Source: CAYMRB01 sp964392615 (GTDB lineage: Bacteria; Planctomycetota; UBA8108). Taken from it: 5,030 nucleotides of DNA. Below are positions 1 to 5,030 of the stretch, piece by piece. The stretch's first letter is position 1. Each line of letters starts with the position of its first letter. The stretch covers positions 1 through 5,030 of the forward strand of contig CAYMRB010000591.1 in NCBI GenBank assembly GCA_964392615.1. The letters are read 5' to 3'. The translations under genes and the position numbers were made by a program. A model generated the notes under the pieces. It saw nothing but the letters and a program-made list of their open reading frames with translations. It had not been told where the DNA came from and did not search any database.

Positions 1-237
1 CGGGTCCGGTGGCGGGCCGCCGAGGAAGCGGTAAGCAGCTGCGTAGACCGCGTCGTTGACCCCGAGGCGGTCGTCGTTGTCGCAGTCGGCTGCGGCCCGG
101 CAGGGCGACGGAGGACCGCCGCGGAACAGCTCGTTGACGATCCAGATCGCGTCGGCGAGGTCTGTGCGCCCGTCGCCATTCGCGTCGCAGCGCGCGAATC
201 GCACCGCCGTGACGGGCTCGATGACGACTCGAGCTCC
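1..237 (-). pseudogene. Gene C 3' remainder: dockerin-like EF-hand pair beyond the TAG (partial)
   Basis: Directly after the TAG, in the same frame, 79 codons stay open to the window edge. They encode the C-terminal unit seen in the paralogues: a linker GARVVIEPVTAVRFARC, loop 1 DANGDGRTDLAD, the helix-like AIWIVNELFRGG, a Cys, loop 2 DCDNDDRLGVND, AVYAAAYRFLGG and the start of a proline-rich tail (PPPDP). Both loops keep acidic or Asn/Asp residues at EF-hand positions 1, 3, 5 and 12. No frameshift is present, and about 66 of 79 codons end in G or C, as in intact genes here, so decay is recent or absent. The end of the gene lies left of the window. No ATG or SD supports independent translation. 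It is called a stop-separated remnant; read-through or a sequencing error would make it part of gene C. Confidence 0.75.
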
Positions 238-999
238 CTAGACGCAAGCGGGCACGAGGCTCTGGCCCGACAGCGTCACCAGGCTTTGAACCGGCTGGCC
301 GCCGCCCGCCATGTCGTCGCGCCAGACGACGTGGCCGATGGCTGGCTCGTCGACGCCGGGAGCTCCGGTGAGATCGAGCCGCAGCACCGTGGCGGAGCCG
401 ACCGGCTCGAGCGAGACGGGGGCAACGAAACTCAGCACGACCGCGCTCACCGCGCCCTGCCCCTGCGGGAGACCGGTCGCCGGGTGGGCTCGGTTCGGAT
501 CGACCAGCTCGGTCTTCTCGAAGCCTCCGTCGCGAACGCCGGCCGGATCGAAGGACGCGTCCGCGCCCGCCGTGCCTTCCGTCGTCGCGCGTGTGAGCTC
601 GAGACCGTCGTCCGCAGCGATCGACAGGGACCAGCCCTGCGCGCCCACGTGGGCAAAACGCGAGCCGAGCGCCGCGTAGACGCTGACGGTCATCTCTTCG
701 CCGGGAGGGCTCTCCGCGGTGATGACGGCCGGGCCTTCTTGGCCGATCGCCACCGCGCCGGCGAGCTCATCCGTCGTCTGCGCGACACCGCCGCCCGCGC
801 CGAGACTCTCGTCCTGAACGTAGAGCTGCACGCCAGGCGTGCCCGGGAACGGACACGGGCGCTCCAGCGCGACCTCACGGCAATTGCCGAACGACAGCTC
901 GAAGGTCGGCTCGTCCTGCTGCGCGAGGATTCGTCCCGCACCGAGTGGTGCCAGCAGCAGTCCCAGGCTCGCCAGGAGTCGCATCGCGTGGCTACGCAT
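238..999 (-). CDS. Gene C: secreted single-module paralogue, ended by an in-frame TAG
   Basis: Predicted 253-residue exported protein. The start is taken as the ATG at 997-999, because a GGAG lies 10 nt upstream and the signal peptide begins there; a GTG at 1051-1053 would add 18 polar residues and overlap gene B, and an ATG at 982-984 is also possible. Residues 1-26 form a signal peptide (Arg-containing n-region, hydrophobic LLASLGLLLAPLGAG, likely cut after ILA). Then comes FELSFGNC, a short Cys linker, and one beta-rich module (about 55-252) with QGWSLSIAADDG (121-132), GGFEKTEL (158-165), GAVSAVVLSF (182-191) and the closing motif GGGQPVQS (232-239). It closely matches module 2 of gene A (2798-4519), and lacks module 1. 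Translation stops at TAG 238-240, before the EF-hand-like region that both paralogues carry, so the product is probably truncated. Role unknown; a structural or binding surface protein is inferred. Confidence 0.8.
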   Translation of the reverse strand: MRSHAMRLLASLGLLLAPLGAGRILAQQDEPTFELSFGNCREVALERPCPFPGTPGVQLYVQDESLGAGGGVAQTTDELAGAVAIGQEGPAVITAESPPGEEMTVSVYAALGSRFAHVGAQGWSLSIAADDGLELTRATTEGTAGADASFDPAGVRDGGFEKTELVDPNRAHPATGLPQGQGAVSAVVLSFVAPVSLEPVGSATVLRLDLTGAPGVDEPAIGHVVWRDDMAGGGQPVQSLVTLSGQSLVPACV

Positions 1000-1009
1000 C
1001 GTCTGTCGG

Positions 1010-1013
1010 CTCC
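1010..1013 (-). promoter_or_regulatory. Ribosome binding site for gene C
   Basis: GGAG on the minus strand, with a 10-nt spacer to the ATG at 997-999. It favours this ATG over the upstream GTG at 1051-1053. It lies in the 37-nt gap after the gene B stop, which suggests B and C are co-transcribed. Confidence 0.55.
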
Positions 1014-1036
1014 GTGAATCCGTTTCGTTGGCTGAC

Positions 1037-2662
1037 TCAGAACTCGCACGCACTCGAGGTGCGGCAGCCGAGCGCGACGGGGCCGTCCGGCGGCGGCGGC
1101 GGCCGACCGCAACCCGGGAACGGCGCCGGCGGTGGCGCGCCTCCGAGGAAGCGATAGGTGACGAGGAAGATCGCGTCGGTCACGTAGCGGCGCCCGTCGC
1201 CGTCGCAATCGGCCGCGTCCTGGCACGTCGCCGGCTCGTCGCCGAGGAACAGCTCGCCGACGATGGAGATCGCGTCCGCGACATCGATCGCGCCGTCGTC
1301 GTTCGCGTCGCAGCGGCGGAACGCCGCGTCCGGCAGCGTCGCGAGCTCGACGCGTGCGGCCTGACGGCACAGGAAGTCCGTCGTCGCTCCGCCAACCGTC
1401 GCGGCGTTGATGACCGGCTGCCCCGATCCGCGCAGGCCGTCGCGCCAGACGGGCTCGGCGACGCGTGGCGTGGGCTCGCTGCCGTCCGCGGGCCCGAGCG
1501 CCGCCCGACCCGACAGCTCGAGGTGCAGCACGGTCGCCGTGCCGCGGGGCAGCAGCAGCACGCCGTCGCCGGTGAAGCAGGAGATGACCGCGCTGACCGC
1601 GCCCTGCCCCTGACCGCCCAGCTCCGGATCGACGAGCTCGGTCCTCTCGAAGCAGACCCTCCCGCCCGTCGGCCGGTCCATGTTCCACTCGCCAGCGGTC
1701 TCCGCGATGGTGGCGCCCACCAGGTCGAGATCGCCGGAAGCCGCGACAGACAACGACCAGGACCCCACGCCTCGCCGGGCCTCCGGAAGGTCCGAGCTGA
1801 TCGCAGCCCAGACATCCACCAAACCCACGTCTCCGGCCGGCGCGACGCCTCGCACGACGGCCGCGGCGTCGGAGTCGCGCTCGGTCAGCAGCCCCGCGAG
1901 CGGCTGGCCGACCTGCGCCAGCTCGCTCTCGGCAGCGAGGCTCCGATCCTGGAAGATCAGCTGCACGCCCTCGGCGTCGGTCCCGCACGGTGACCGCGAC
2001 ACGAGATCGACGTCGCAACGCCCGAGCGTCGGCGTCACGCTGCCGCCTCGCCAGGTGACGCTGTTGACGAGCGGCTGCCCGACTCCGGGGCAATGGCGCG
2101 TGAACTGCAGAGACCCCGCGACCCGCGACGCCGGCTCGCCGATTTCGGCCAGGGGCGGAAACTCGCCGGCGACCATGATCCGAGCGATCGTCGCTGCGCC
2201 CTCGGCGGGCAGCGTGACCGGCCGCGTGAACGACAGGACGACCGCGGTGACCGCGCCCGAGACGCCGCTGCCGTCTCGGCAACTGCCTTCGGCGTCGAGT
2301 GGCATGCCGTCGCTCACCTGGATCCTCGCGAAGCCCGCCTCGCGCAGCCCGGCGGAGTCCTCGCTCGCGTCGGCACTCACCGTCCCGTCGAACGTCAGGT
2401 CGACGATGCGGATCGCCCCGACCGCAGCCATGGCGAGCGACCACCCCTGCGCACCGTCCGACGCGCTCGGGCTATTGCGCGCCGTCAGCACGCTATCGTA
2501 GGTCGCTTCGAACGCGTCGCCGCCGCGCCCCTCGACCTCGGCCCGACAACCGCCGAACGACAGCGCGAACTCCGGCTCCTCCCCGGCGCGGCAGTGCGCA
2601 GCGGTCGCCGCCGCACCGAGAGCCACGACGACGACCACGTCGACGACGCGGGTCAGGTCCAT
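1037..2662 (-). CDS. Gene B: secreted two-module protein with C-terminal dockerin-like EF-hand pair
   Basis: A 541-residue protein. Residues 1-27 are a hydrophobic, signal-like segment (VVDVVVVVALGAAATAA), but the n-region has two Asp and one Arg, which is unusual. Module 1 (about 31-216) has EFALSFGGC, DGAQGWSLAM (69-78), GAVTAVVLSF (136-145) and GVGQPLVNSVTW (193-204). Module 2 (about 231-432) has GVQLIFQDRSL, GSWSLSVA, FERTELVDP (338-346), GAVSAVISCF (354-363) and GSGQPVIN (412-419). Two EF-hand-like loops follow: DANDDGAIDVAD (452-463) and DCDGDGRRYVTD (485-496). The tail is FLGGAPPPAPFPGCG, ending VALGC(x5)CEF. The family is recognised only as cohesin/dockerin-like exported architecture; no catalytic residues are seen. 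Module 2 carries an extra Cys pair, C337 and C362, that the paralogues lack. It lies 37 nt upstream of gene C and behind the gene A terminator. The ATG at 2660-2662 is the first available start. Function unknown; extracellular binding or scaffolding is inferred. Confidence 0.92.
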   Translation of the reverse strand: MDLTRVVDVVVVVALGAAATAAHCRAGEEPEFALSFGGCRAEVEGRGGDAFEATYDSVLTARNSPSASDGAQGWSLAMAAVGAIRIVDLTFDGTVSADASEDSAGLREAGFARIQVSDGMPLDAEGSCRDGSGVSGAVTAVVLSFTRPVTLPAEGAATIARIMVAGEFPPLAEIGEPASRVAGSLQFTRHCPGVGQPLVNSVTWRGGSVTPTLGRCDVDLVSRSPCGTDAEGVQLIFQDRSLAAESELAQVGQPLAGLLTERDSDAAAVVRGVAPAGDVGLVDVWAAISSDLPEARRGVGSWSLSVAASGDLDLVGATIAETAGEWNMDRPTGGRVCFERTELVDPELGGQGQGAVSAVISCFTGDGVLLLPRGTATVLHLELSGRAALGPADGSEPTPRVAEPVWRDGLRGSGQPVINAATVGGATTDFLCRQAARVELATLPDAAFRRCDANDDGAIDVADAISIVGELFLGDEPATCQDAADCDGDGRRYVTDAIFLVTYRFLGGAPPPAPFPGCGRPPPPPDGPVALGCRTSSACEF

Positions 2663-2672
2663 GCTCTCCAGA

Positions 2673-2678
2673 CCCCTT
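2673..2678 (-). promoter_or_regulatory. Probable ribosome binding site for gene B
   Basis: AAGGGG on the minus strand with a 10-nt spacer to the ATG at 2660-2662. A second purine run (GGAG) lies only 3 nt before the ATG and is too close to be the usual SD. The site is weaker than the SD of gene A. Confidence 0.45.
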
Positions 2679-2692
2679 CGATAGCCGAGACC

Positions 2693-2732
2693 AAAAGAAG
2701 GAGGCCCTGGGGCGCGTCGCTCCAGGGCCTCC
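2693..2732 (-). terminator. Rho-independent terminator after gene A
   Basis: A perfect 11-bp inverted repeat, GGAGGCCCTGG (2700-2710) and CCAGGGCCTCC (2722-2732), has an 11-nt loop. On the minus strand the hairpin is followed at once by TTCTTTT (2699-2693), which gives it polarity for transcripts leaving gene A. It lies 65 nt past the gene A stop and 37 nt before the gene B start codon. Confidence 0.85.
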
Positions 2733-2749
2733 TACCACGGAATCATCCG

Positions 2750-2764
2750 AGCCGGCAACCGGCT
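2750..2764 (-). other. Small GC hairpin between gene A stop and terminator
   Basis: AGCCGG (2750-2755) and CCGGCT (2759-2764) form a perfect 6-bp stem around a 3-nt loop. No T-tract follows, so alone it is not a terminator. It may protect the 3' end of the gene A transcript or occur by chance in GC-rich DNA. Confidence 0.35.
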
Positions 2765-2797
2765 GAAAGGCTAGTCGTCAGCTCAAAAGGGACCCGC

Positions 2798-4519
2798 TCA
2801 GTCGCACACGCTCTCCTCGCAGCCCAGGACGACGGCGTCCGGCTCGTAGACCAGCGTGTCGCAGTCCGGGAACGGGCCTTCCGGAGCCGCACCACCCTGG
2901 AACTGGTACGAGACCGCGAAGATCGCGTCGGACAGGTCGACGATCTGGTTGGCGTCGCAGTCCGCCGAGGCCTCACACGCGGAGGCGGGGCCGTCACGGA
3001 ACAGGCCGTTGACGATCCAGATCGCGTCGGCAAGGTTGCTCTTGCCGTCGTTGTTCGGGTCGCAGCGCGTGAAGGGGCCGACCACGATGTCGGTGACCTC
3101 GTTGAGCACGACCGTCGCGTTCTGCATACAGCCGAAGGTCTGGGTGCCACCCTCGATCGTCGCGACGTTCTGGACCGGCTGGCCGGAGCCCTGCATGCCG
3201 TCACGCCACGCGATGTTACCCGTCGCGGGCGCCGTGGCGGCGAGCTCGAGGGCAAGGACCGTCGCCGAGCCGATCGGATCGAGCGTGATCGGCTGCGTGA
3301 AGCTCAGGACGACCGCGCTGACGGCTCCCTGGCCCTGACCGTTCAGGGCCGGGTCGACCGTCTCGGTCTTCTCGAAGCCACCGCTCTGGACGCCGGCCGA
3401 ATCGACCAGCGCGCTCGCGCCAGCCGTACCCGCTGTCGTCGCACCGGTCAGCGCCATGCCGTCGTCCGCCGCGACCGACAGCGACCAGCCCTGCACGCCG
3501 CTGGCGATGTTCGAACCGATCGCCGCGTAAACGGCCACGGTGGTCTCCGCGTCGGGGGGACCCTCTGCGGTGATCACGGCAGCGTCGGTGGTATCGGTAA
3601 CGACCGCACCGGCGAGCGCGTCCGCCGACTGAGCGACGCCGCCGCCGGCGCCGAGGCTCTCAGCCTGCATGTAGACCTGAACGCCCTCTGCACCGGTGAC
3701 CGGGCAGATCGGGCACGGCTCGGCGGGACAATCCGAGTCGCAACCGTCGACCATGCCGTCTCCGTCGTTGTCGATTCCGTCGTCACACGTGGCCTCGTAG
3801 CAGAGGTCCGCGCCAGCGTCGCCTTCCTGACAGGCCGGATCGTCGCAGTCGACGAGACCGTTGTCGTCGTTGTCGACGCCGTCGGTGCAGTCCTCGACGA
3901 CGATCTCGAGAGCGACGTCGCACGTGCCGAGCGCCGGAGCGACCGTCTGACCGCCCCACGTGATGTTGTTGTCGACCGCCTGGCCCGCGCCACGGCAACC
4001 GTCGACGTACGCGAGCGTACCGACGCCGGGGACCGTCCCGGCGACCGAGACCTTCGCGACCGCGATCCCACCGTCCGCCGGCAGCGTGATCGGCTGCGTG
4101 AACGACAGGACGACCGCACTGACCGCGCCGGGCGCGCCGTTGGCGCAGTCGCGCTCGTCCGGTCGCTCGCCACCGTCCTCGGTGAGCTCGGTCTTCTCGA
4201 AGCCGCCGTTCATCATTCCCGCGTCATCGGTCAGCGCGTTCGCGCCGGCCGTGCCCGCGGTCGTGATGCCCGTGACCGCCAGCGCACCGGTGGCCGACAG
4301 GCTGACCGACCAGCCCTGCGCACCGTCGGTGTCGCTCGGGTTGTCGCTCGTCGTGAGCACGCAGTCGTACGTCGCCTCGACCGCCGATCCCTCGGCACCC
4401 GAAATGGCGTCACCGCACGCGCCGAACGACAACGCGAACGTCGGCTCTTGCGCCTGCGCGACCTGCGCGATGAGCAGCGTCGCCGCTGCGAAAATGCCAA
4501 ACCTACAGAATCGTTGCAT
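2798..4519 (-). CDS. Gene A: secreted two-module protein with metal-binding linker and dockerin-like C-terminus
   Basis: A 573-residue protein. The start is the ATG at 4517-4519, behind a GGGAGGAG SD; a TTG at 4553-4555 is in frame but would bury the signal peptide. Residues 1-23 are a clear signal peptide (FGIFAAATLLIAQVAQA, cut after AQA). Module 1 (about 27-200) contains FALSFGAC, DGAQGWSVSL, GGFEKTEL, GAVSAVVLSF (131-140) and GAGQAVDN. A linker follows with two acidic repeats, CTDGVDNDDNGLVDC (211-225) and CDDGIDNDGDGMVDGC (245-260), of the MopE/thrombospondin-3-like metal-binding type. Module 2 (about 278-464) has GVQGWSLSVAADDG, GGFEKTE, GAVSAVVLSF and GSGQPVQN. EF-hand-like loops lie at 487-498 (DPNNDGKSNLAD) and 520-531, and the tail is GPFPDC...VVLGC(x4)CD. 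No enzyme signature is present. A calcium-stabilised extracellular or surface protein is inferred. It is the first gene of the locus and has its own terminator at 2693-2732. Confidence 0.95.
   Translation of the reverse strand: MQRFCRFGIFAAATLLIAQVAQAQEPTFALSFGACGDAISGAEGSAVEATYDCVLTTSDNPSDTDGAQGWSVSLSATGALAVTGITTAGTAGANALTDDAGMMNGGFEKTELTEDGGERPDERDCANGAPGAVSAVVLSFTQPITLPADGGIAVAKVSVAGTVPGVGTLAYVDGCRGAGQAVDNNITWGGQTVAPALGTCDVALEIVVEDCTDGVDNDDNGLVDCDDPACQEGDAGADLCYEATCDDGIDNDGDGMVDGCDSDCPAEPCPICPVTGAEGVQVYMQAESLGAGGGVAQSADALAGAVVTDTTDAAVITAEGPPDAETTVAVYAAIGSNIASGVQGWSLSVAADDGMALTGATTAGTAGASALVDSAGVQSGGFEKTETVDPALNGQGQGAVSAVVLSFTQPITLDPIGSATVLALELAATAPATGNIAWRDGMQGSGQPVQNVATIEGGTQTFGCMQNATVVLNEVTDIVVGPFTRCDPNNDGKSNLADAIWIVNGLFRDGPASACEASADCDANQIVDLSDAIFAVSYQFQGGAAPEGPFPDCDTLVYEPDAVVLGCEESVCD
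3728..3892 (-). other. Acidic metal-binding repeat linker within gene A
   Basis: This segment encodes residues 210-264 of gene A. It holds two copies of a CxDGxDNDxxGxxD pattern, each followed by further Cys and Asp (CDDPAC and CDSDC). Such repeats are known in MopE-like and other delta-proteobacterial exported proteins and usually bind calcium. Gene B has only a short SRSPCGTDAEG stretch here and gene C an ERPCPFPGTPG stretch, so the linker was gained in A or lost in B and C. Confidence 0.75.
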
Positions 4520-4526
4520 GCTTTTT

Positions 4527-4534
4527 CTCCTCCC
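4527..4534 (-). promoter_or_regulatory. Strong ribosome binding site for gene A
   Basis: GGGAGGAG on the minus strand, 7 nt before the ATG at 4517-4519 with an A-rich spacer (AAAAAGC). This is an almost ideal SD. It fixes the start of gene A and suggests high translation compared with B and C. Confidence 0.85.
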
Positions 4535-4552
4535 GGAACTTGGGAAGCCGGG
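4532..4552 (-). other. Hairpin abutting the gene A SD
   Basis: On the minus strand, CCCGG and CTT pair with AAG and CCGGG around a CCC loop, with a 2-nt TT bulge. The 3' arm includes the first three G of the SD run but leaves AGGAG free, so it could modulate rather than block initiation. It may be fortuitous. Confidence 0.3.
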
Positions 4553-4673
4553 CAAAAATCCGACCGCGCCTCGCGCCCTAACGAATCACTGACACCCGCG
4601 CCGGATCGGAGACCCGCCGGTATCCGGAGACGACCGTCCCGAGACCCGACCCGCTCCCTCGCGGTGTGACCCA

Positions 4674-4776
4674 GTCAGAACGTTTCAACCCTTCGAGGCA
4701 GAAGTCAGACTTCTGCGCGGCCTTTCGACCAGATTCAGACTTTATGCGACCGGATCGGTTGGCGATCAGGTCAGAC
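4674..4776. repeat. Four spaced GTCAGA-type sites upstream of gene A
   Basis: GTCAGAA (4674-4680), GTCAGAC (4704-4710), TTCAGAC (4734-4740) and GTCAGAC (4770-4776) have centres 30, 30 and 36 bp apart, close to three helical turns. GTC-A-GAC is itself dyad-symmetric, as expected of a dimeric regulator's site. Each copy is preceded by CAG within 0-3 nt. They lie in the non-coding stretch between 4520 and 4975. The regulator is unknown; the array could instead act as RNA motifs in the leader. Confidence 0.45.
4698..4716. promoter_or_regulatory. 19-nt perfect palindrome, candidate operator
   Basis: GCAGAAGTC-A-GACTTCTGC is a perfect dyad with a single central base, centred on the second GTCAGA site. 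As DNA it looks like a repressor or activator operator; as RNA it can form a hairpin of up to 8 bp with a 3-nt loop. No T-tract follows, so it is not a terminator. The cognate protein cannot be named. Confidence 0.45.
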
Positions 4777-4943
4777 CCTTGTGCACGTTGTAGAGCAACC
4801 GACGGAATCCCAACGAGGAATTCCAAACCACTGTCTGTCGGCGCCTCGTACGACGCGTCTGGACCCAAAGAAAGCCCGGGGATAGGTCGGTCCTGACCTG
4901 AAACCGGAAGCTTGCAGAGGACCCAACTCTGAACAATACCGGA

Positions 4944-4972
4944 ATTGTAGCCACCGGCGCGCAACATGGGAA
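4944..4972 (-). promoter_or_regulatory. Candidate sigma70-type promoter for the locus
   Basis: On the minus strand, TTCCCA (4972-4967, 4 of 6 to TTGACA) and TACAAT (4949-4944, 5 of 6 to TATAAT) are separated by 17 nt. It sits just downstream of the terminator at 4976-5019, where a new unit would begin. It would give a leader of about 420 nt before gene A, holding the GTCAGA sites and the palindrome. A weaker alternative is TTGGGA/TACAAC (4813-4787), with a short 15-nt spacer. Confidence 0.35.
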
Positions 4973-4975
4973 GCC

Positions 4976-5019
4976 AAAAAAAAGAGCCCCGAAGAGGGCA
5001 AACCTCTCCGGGGCTCTTT
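4976..5019 (-). terminator. Rho-independent terminator for a minus-strand gene to the right
   Basis: AAAGAGCCCCG (4981-4991) pairs perfectly with CGGGGCTCTTT (5009-5019). An inner AGAGG/CCTCT stem closes a GCAAA loop after one mismatch. On the minus strand the hairpin runs into eight T (4983-4976), a classic terminator. It ends a gene beyond the right edge and insulates the gene A/B/C locus. On the plus strand only CTCTTTC follows, so it is much weaker in that direction. Confidence 0.9.
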
Positions 5020-5030
5020 CGACAGCTGAC

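Larger units (their letters stand above)
1..4519 (-). repeat. Tandem paralogue array (three genes, five modules, three EF-hand units)
   Basis: Genes A, B and C arose by duplication. The GAV(S/T)AV... strand recurs in all five modules, and its DNA is nearly the same each time (for example 439-465, 1586-1612, around 2240, 3312 and 4112). A 25-nt stretch is identical between the EF-hand units of gene C (132-156) and gene A (3007-3031). The first modules of A and B share a 22-nt exact run around GTGAACGACAGGACGACC. Every module ends with a GxGQxVxN-like motif followed by a Cys about 15-20 residues later. Confidence 0.85.
4520..4975 (-). other. Long non-coding leader/promoter region upstream of gene A
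   Basis: About 455 nt with no convincing gene. It appears less GC-rich than the coding DNA. It holds the SD and adjoining hairpin at its gene-A end, the GTCAGA array and palindrome in the middle, GGAATCCCA (4804-4812) and GGAATTCCA (4817-4825) as a short direct repeat, an AGGTC/GACCT inverted repeat (4884-4899), and a candidate promoter at the far end. I recognise no known riboswitch or structured RNA class. Confidence 0.5.

Noticed and set aside
286..1017. Plus-strand open frame of 243 codons opposite gene C
   Set aside because: It is an antisense shadow with Arg/Ala-rich composition, no SD and no motif.
690..2444. Minus-strand open frame of 584 codons in another frame, overlapping genes B and C
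   Set aside because: It is very Arg-rich, shares no family motif, and overlaps two genes supported by paralogy. It is a frame shadow.
1..4519. Insertion sequence or transposon as the source of the repeats
   Set aside because: The repeats lie within coding frames and match protein module boundaries. There is no transposase, terminal inverted repeat or target duplication in the window.
2093..4669. Plus-strand open frame of 858 codons covering gene A and part of gene B
   Set aside because: It is antisense to genes with clear signal peptides, repeats and SDs, crosses the intergenic terminator, and has an Arg/Asp-rich composition typical of the reverse reading of GC-biased codons.
4674..4776. 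GTCAGA repeats as a CRISPR array
   Set aside because: The repeated unit is only about 7 nt, with spacing of 30-36 bp and no long conserved repeat. No cas gene is visible.
4578..4967. Minus-strand ORF of 129 codons in the region upstream of gene A
   Set aside because: It has no SD before its ATG, mixed third-base use, no recognisable domain, and covers the promoter-like element and operator-like palindrome. Noncoding is more likely, though a small gene cannot be excluded.

Overview
The window is GC-rich bacterial DNA. It holds one family of secreted, modular, probably calcium-binding proteins, all read from the minus strand. In transcription order (right to left) there are three tandem paralogues: gene A (2798-4519, 573 aa), gene B (1037-2662, 541 aa) and gene C (starts at 999, runs off the left edge, and is cut by an in-frame TAG at 238-240). 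Each has an N-terminal signal-like segment, one or two beta-rich modules of about 150-190 residues, and a C-terminal region with paired 12-residue EF-hand-like loops. That C-terminal region resembles type I dockerin and the 'DANxDGxxxxxDAI...FLGGxPPPxPFPxC' tails common in large exported proteins of Planctomycetota and related environmental lineages. The metal-binding linker of gene A (CxDGxDNDxDGxxD repeats) is a style also common in Myxococcota. Planctomycetota or Myxococcota is therefore a guess about the host; there is no rRNA or housekeeping gene to settle it.

Layout. 1-237 is the 3' coding remainder of gene C behind the TAG, still open to the window edge. 238-999 is gene C up to the TAG. 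1000-1036 is a 37-nt gap with an SD. 1037-2662 is gene B. 2663-2797 is intergenic, with a strong rho-independent terminator and a small hairpin. 2798-4519 is gene A with a near-perfect SD. 4520-4975 is a non-coding leader/promoter region with a 19-nt palindrome inside a set of four GTCAGA-type sites spaced 30/30/36 bp, and a candidate promoter. 4976-5019 is a second rho-independent terminator, which ends a minus-strand transcript entering from the right.

How the genes relate. A and B share the same two-module plan. C looks like the same plan with module 1 deleted. The C-terminal EF-hand-like unit and the module-ending motif GxGQxVxN recur throughout. My reading is a set of surface or extracellular structural/adhesive proteins made from one locus, with gene A expressed most and B/C reached partly by read-through. 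No enzyme active site is visible in any of them. The most notable points are: the TAG in gene C sits exactly where both paralogues have CAG (Gln), with intact dockerin-like coding after it; cohesin-like and dockerin-like modules may sit on the same polypeptides; the promoter region holds phased repeats; and the terminator lies too close to gene B to leave room for an ordinary promoter.
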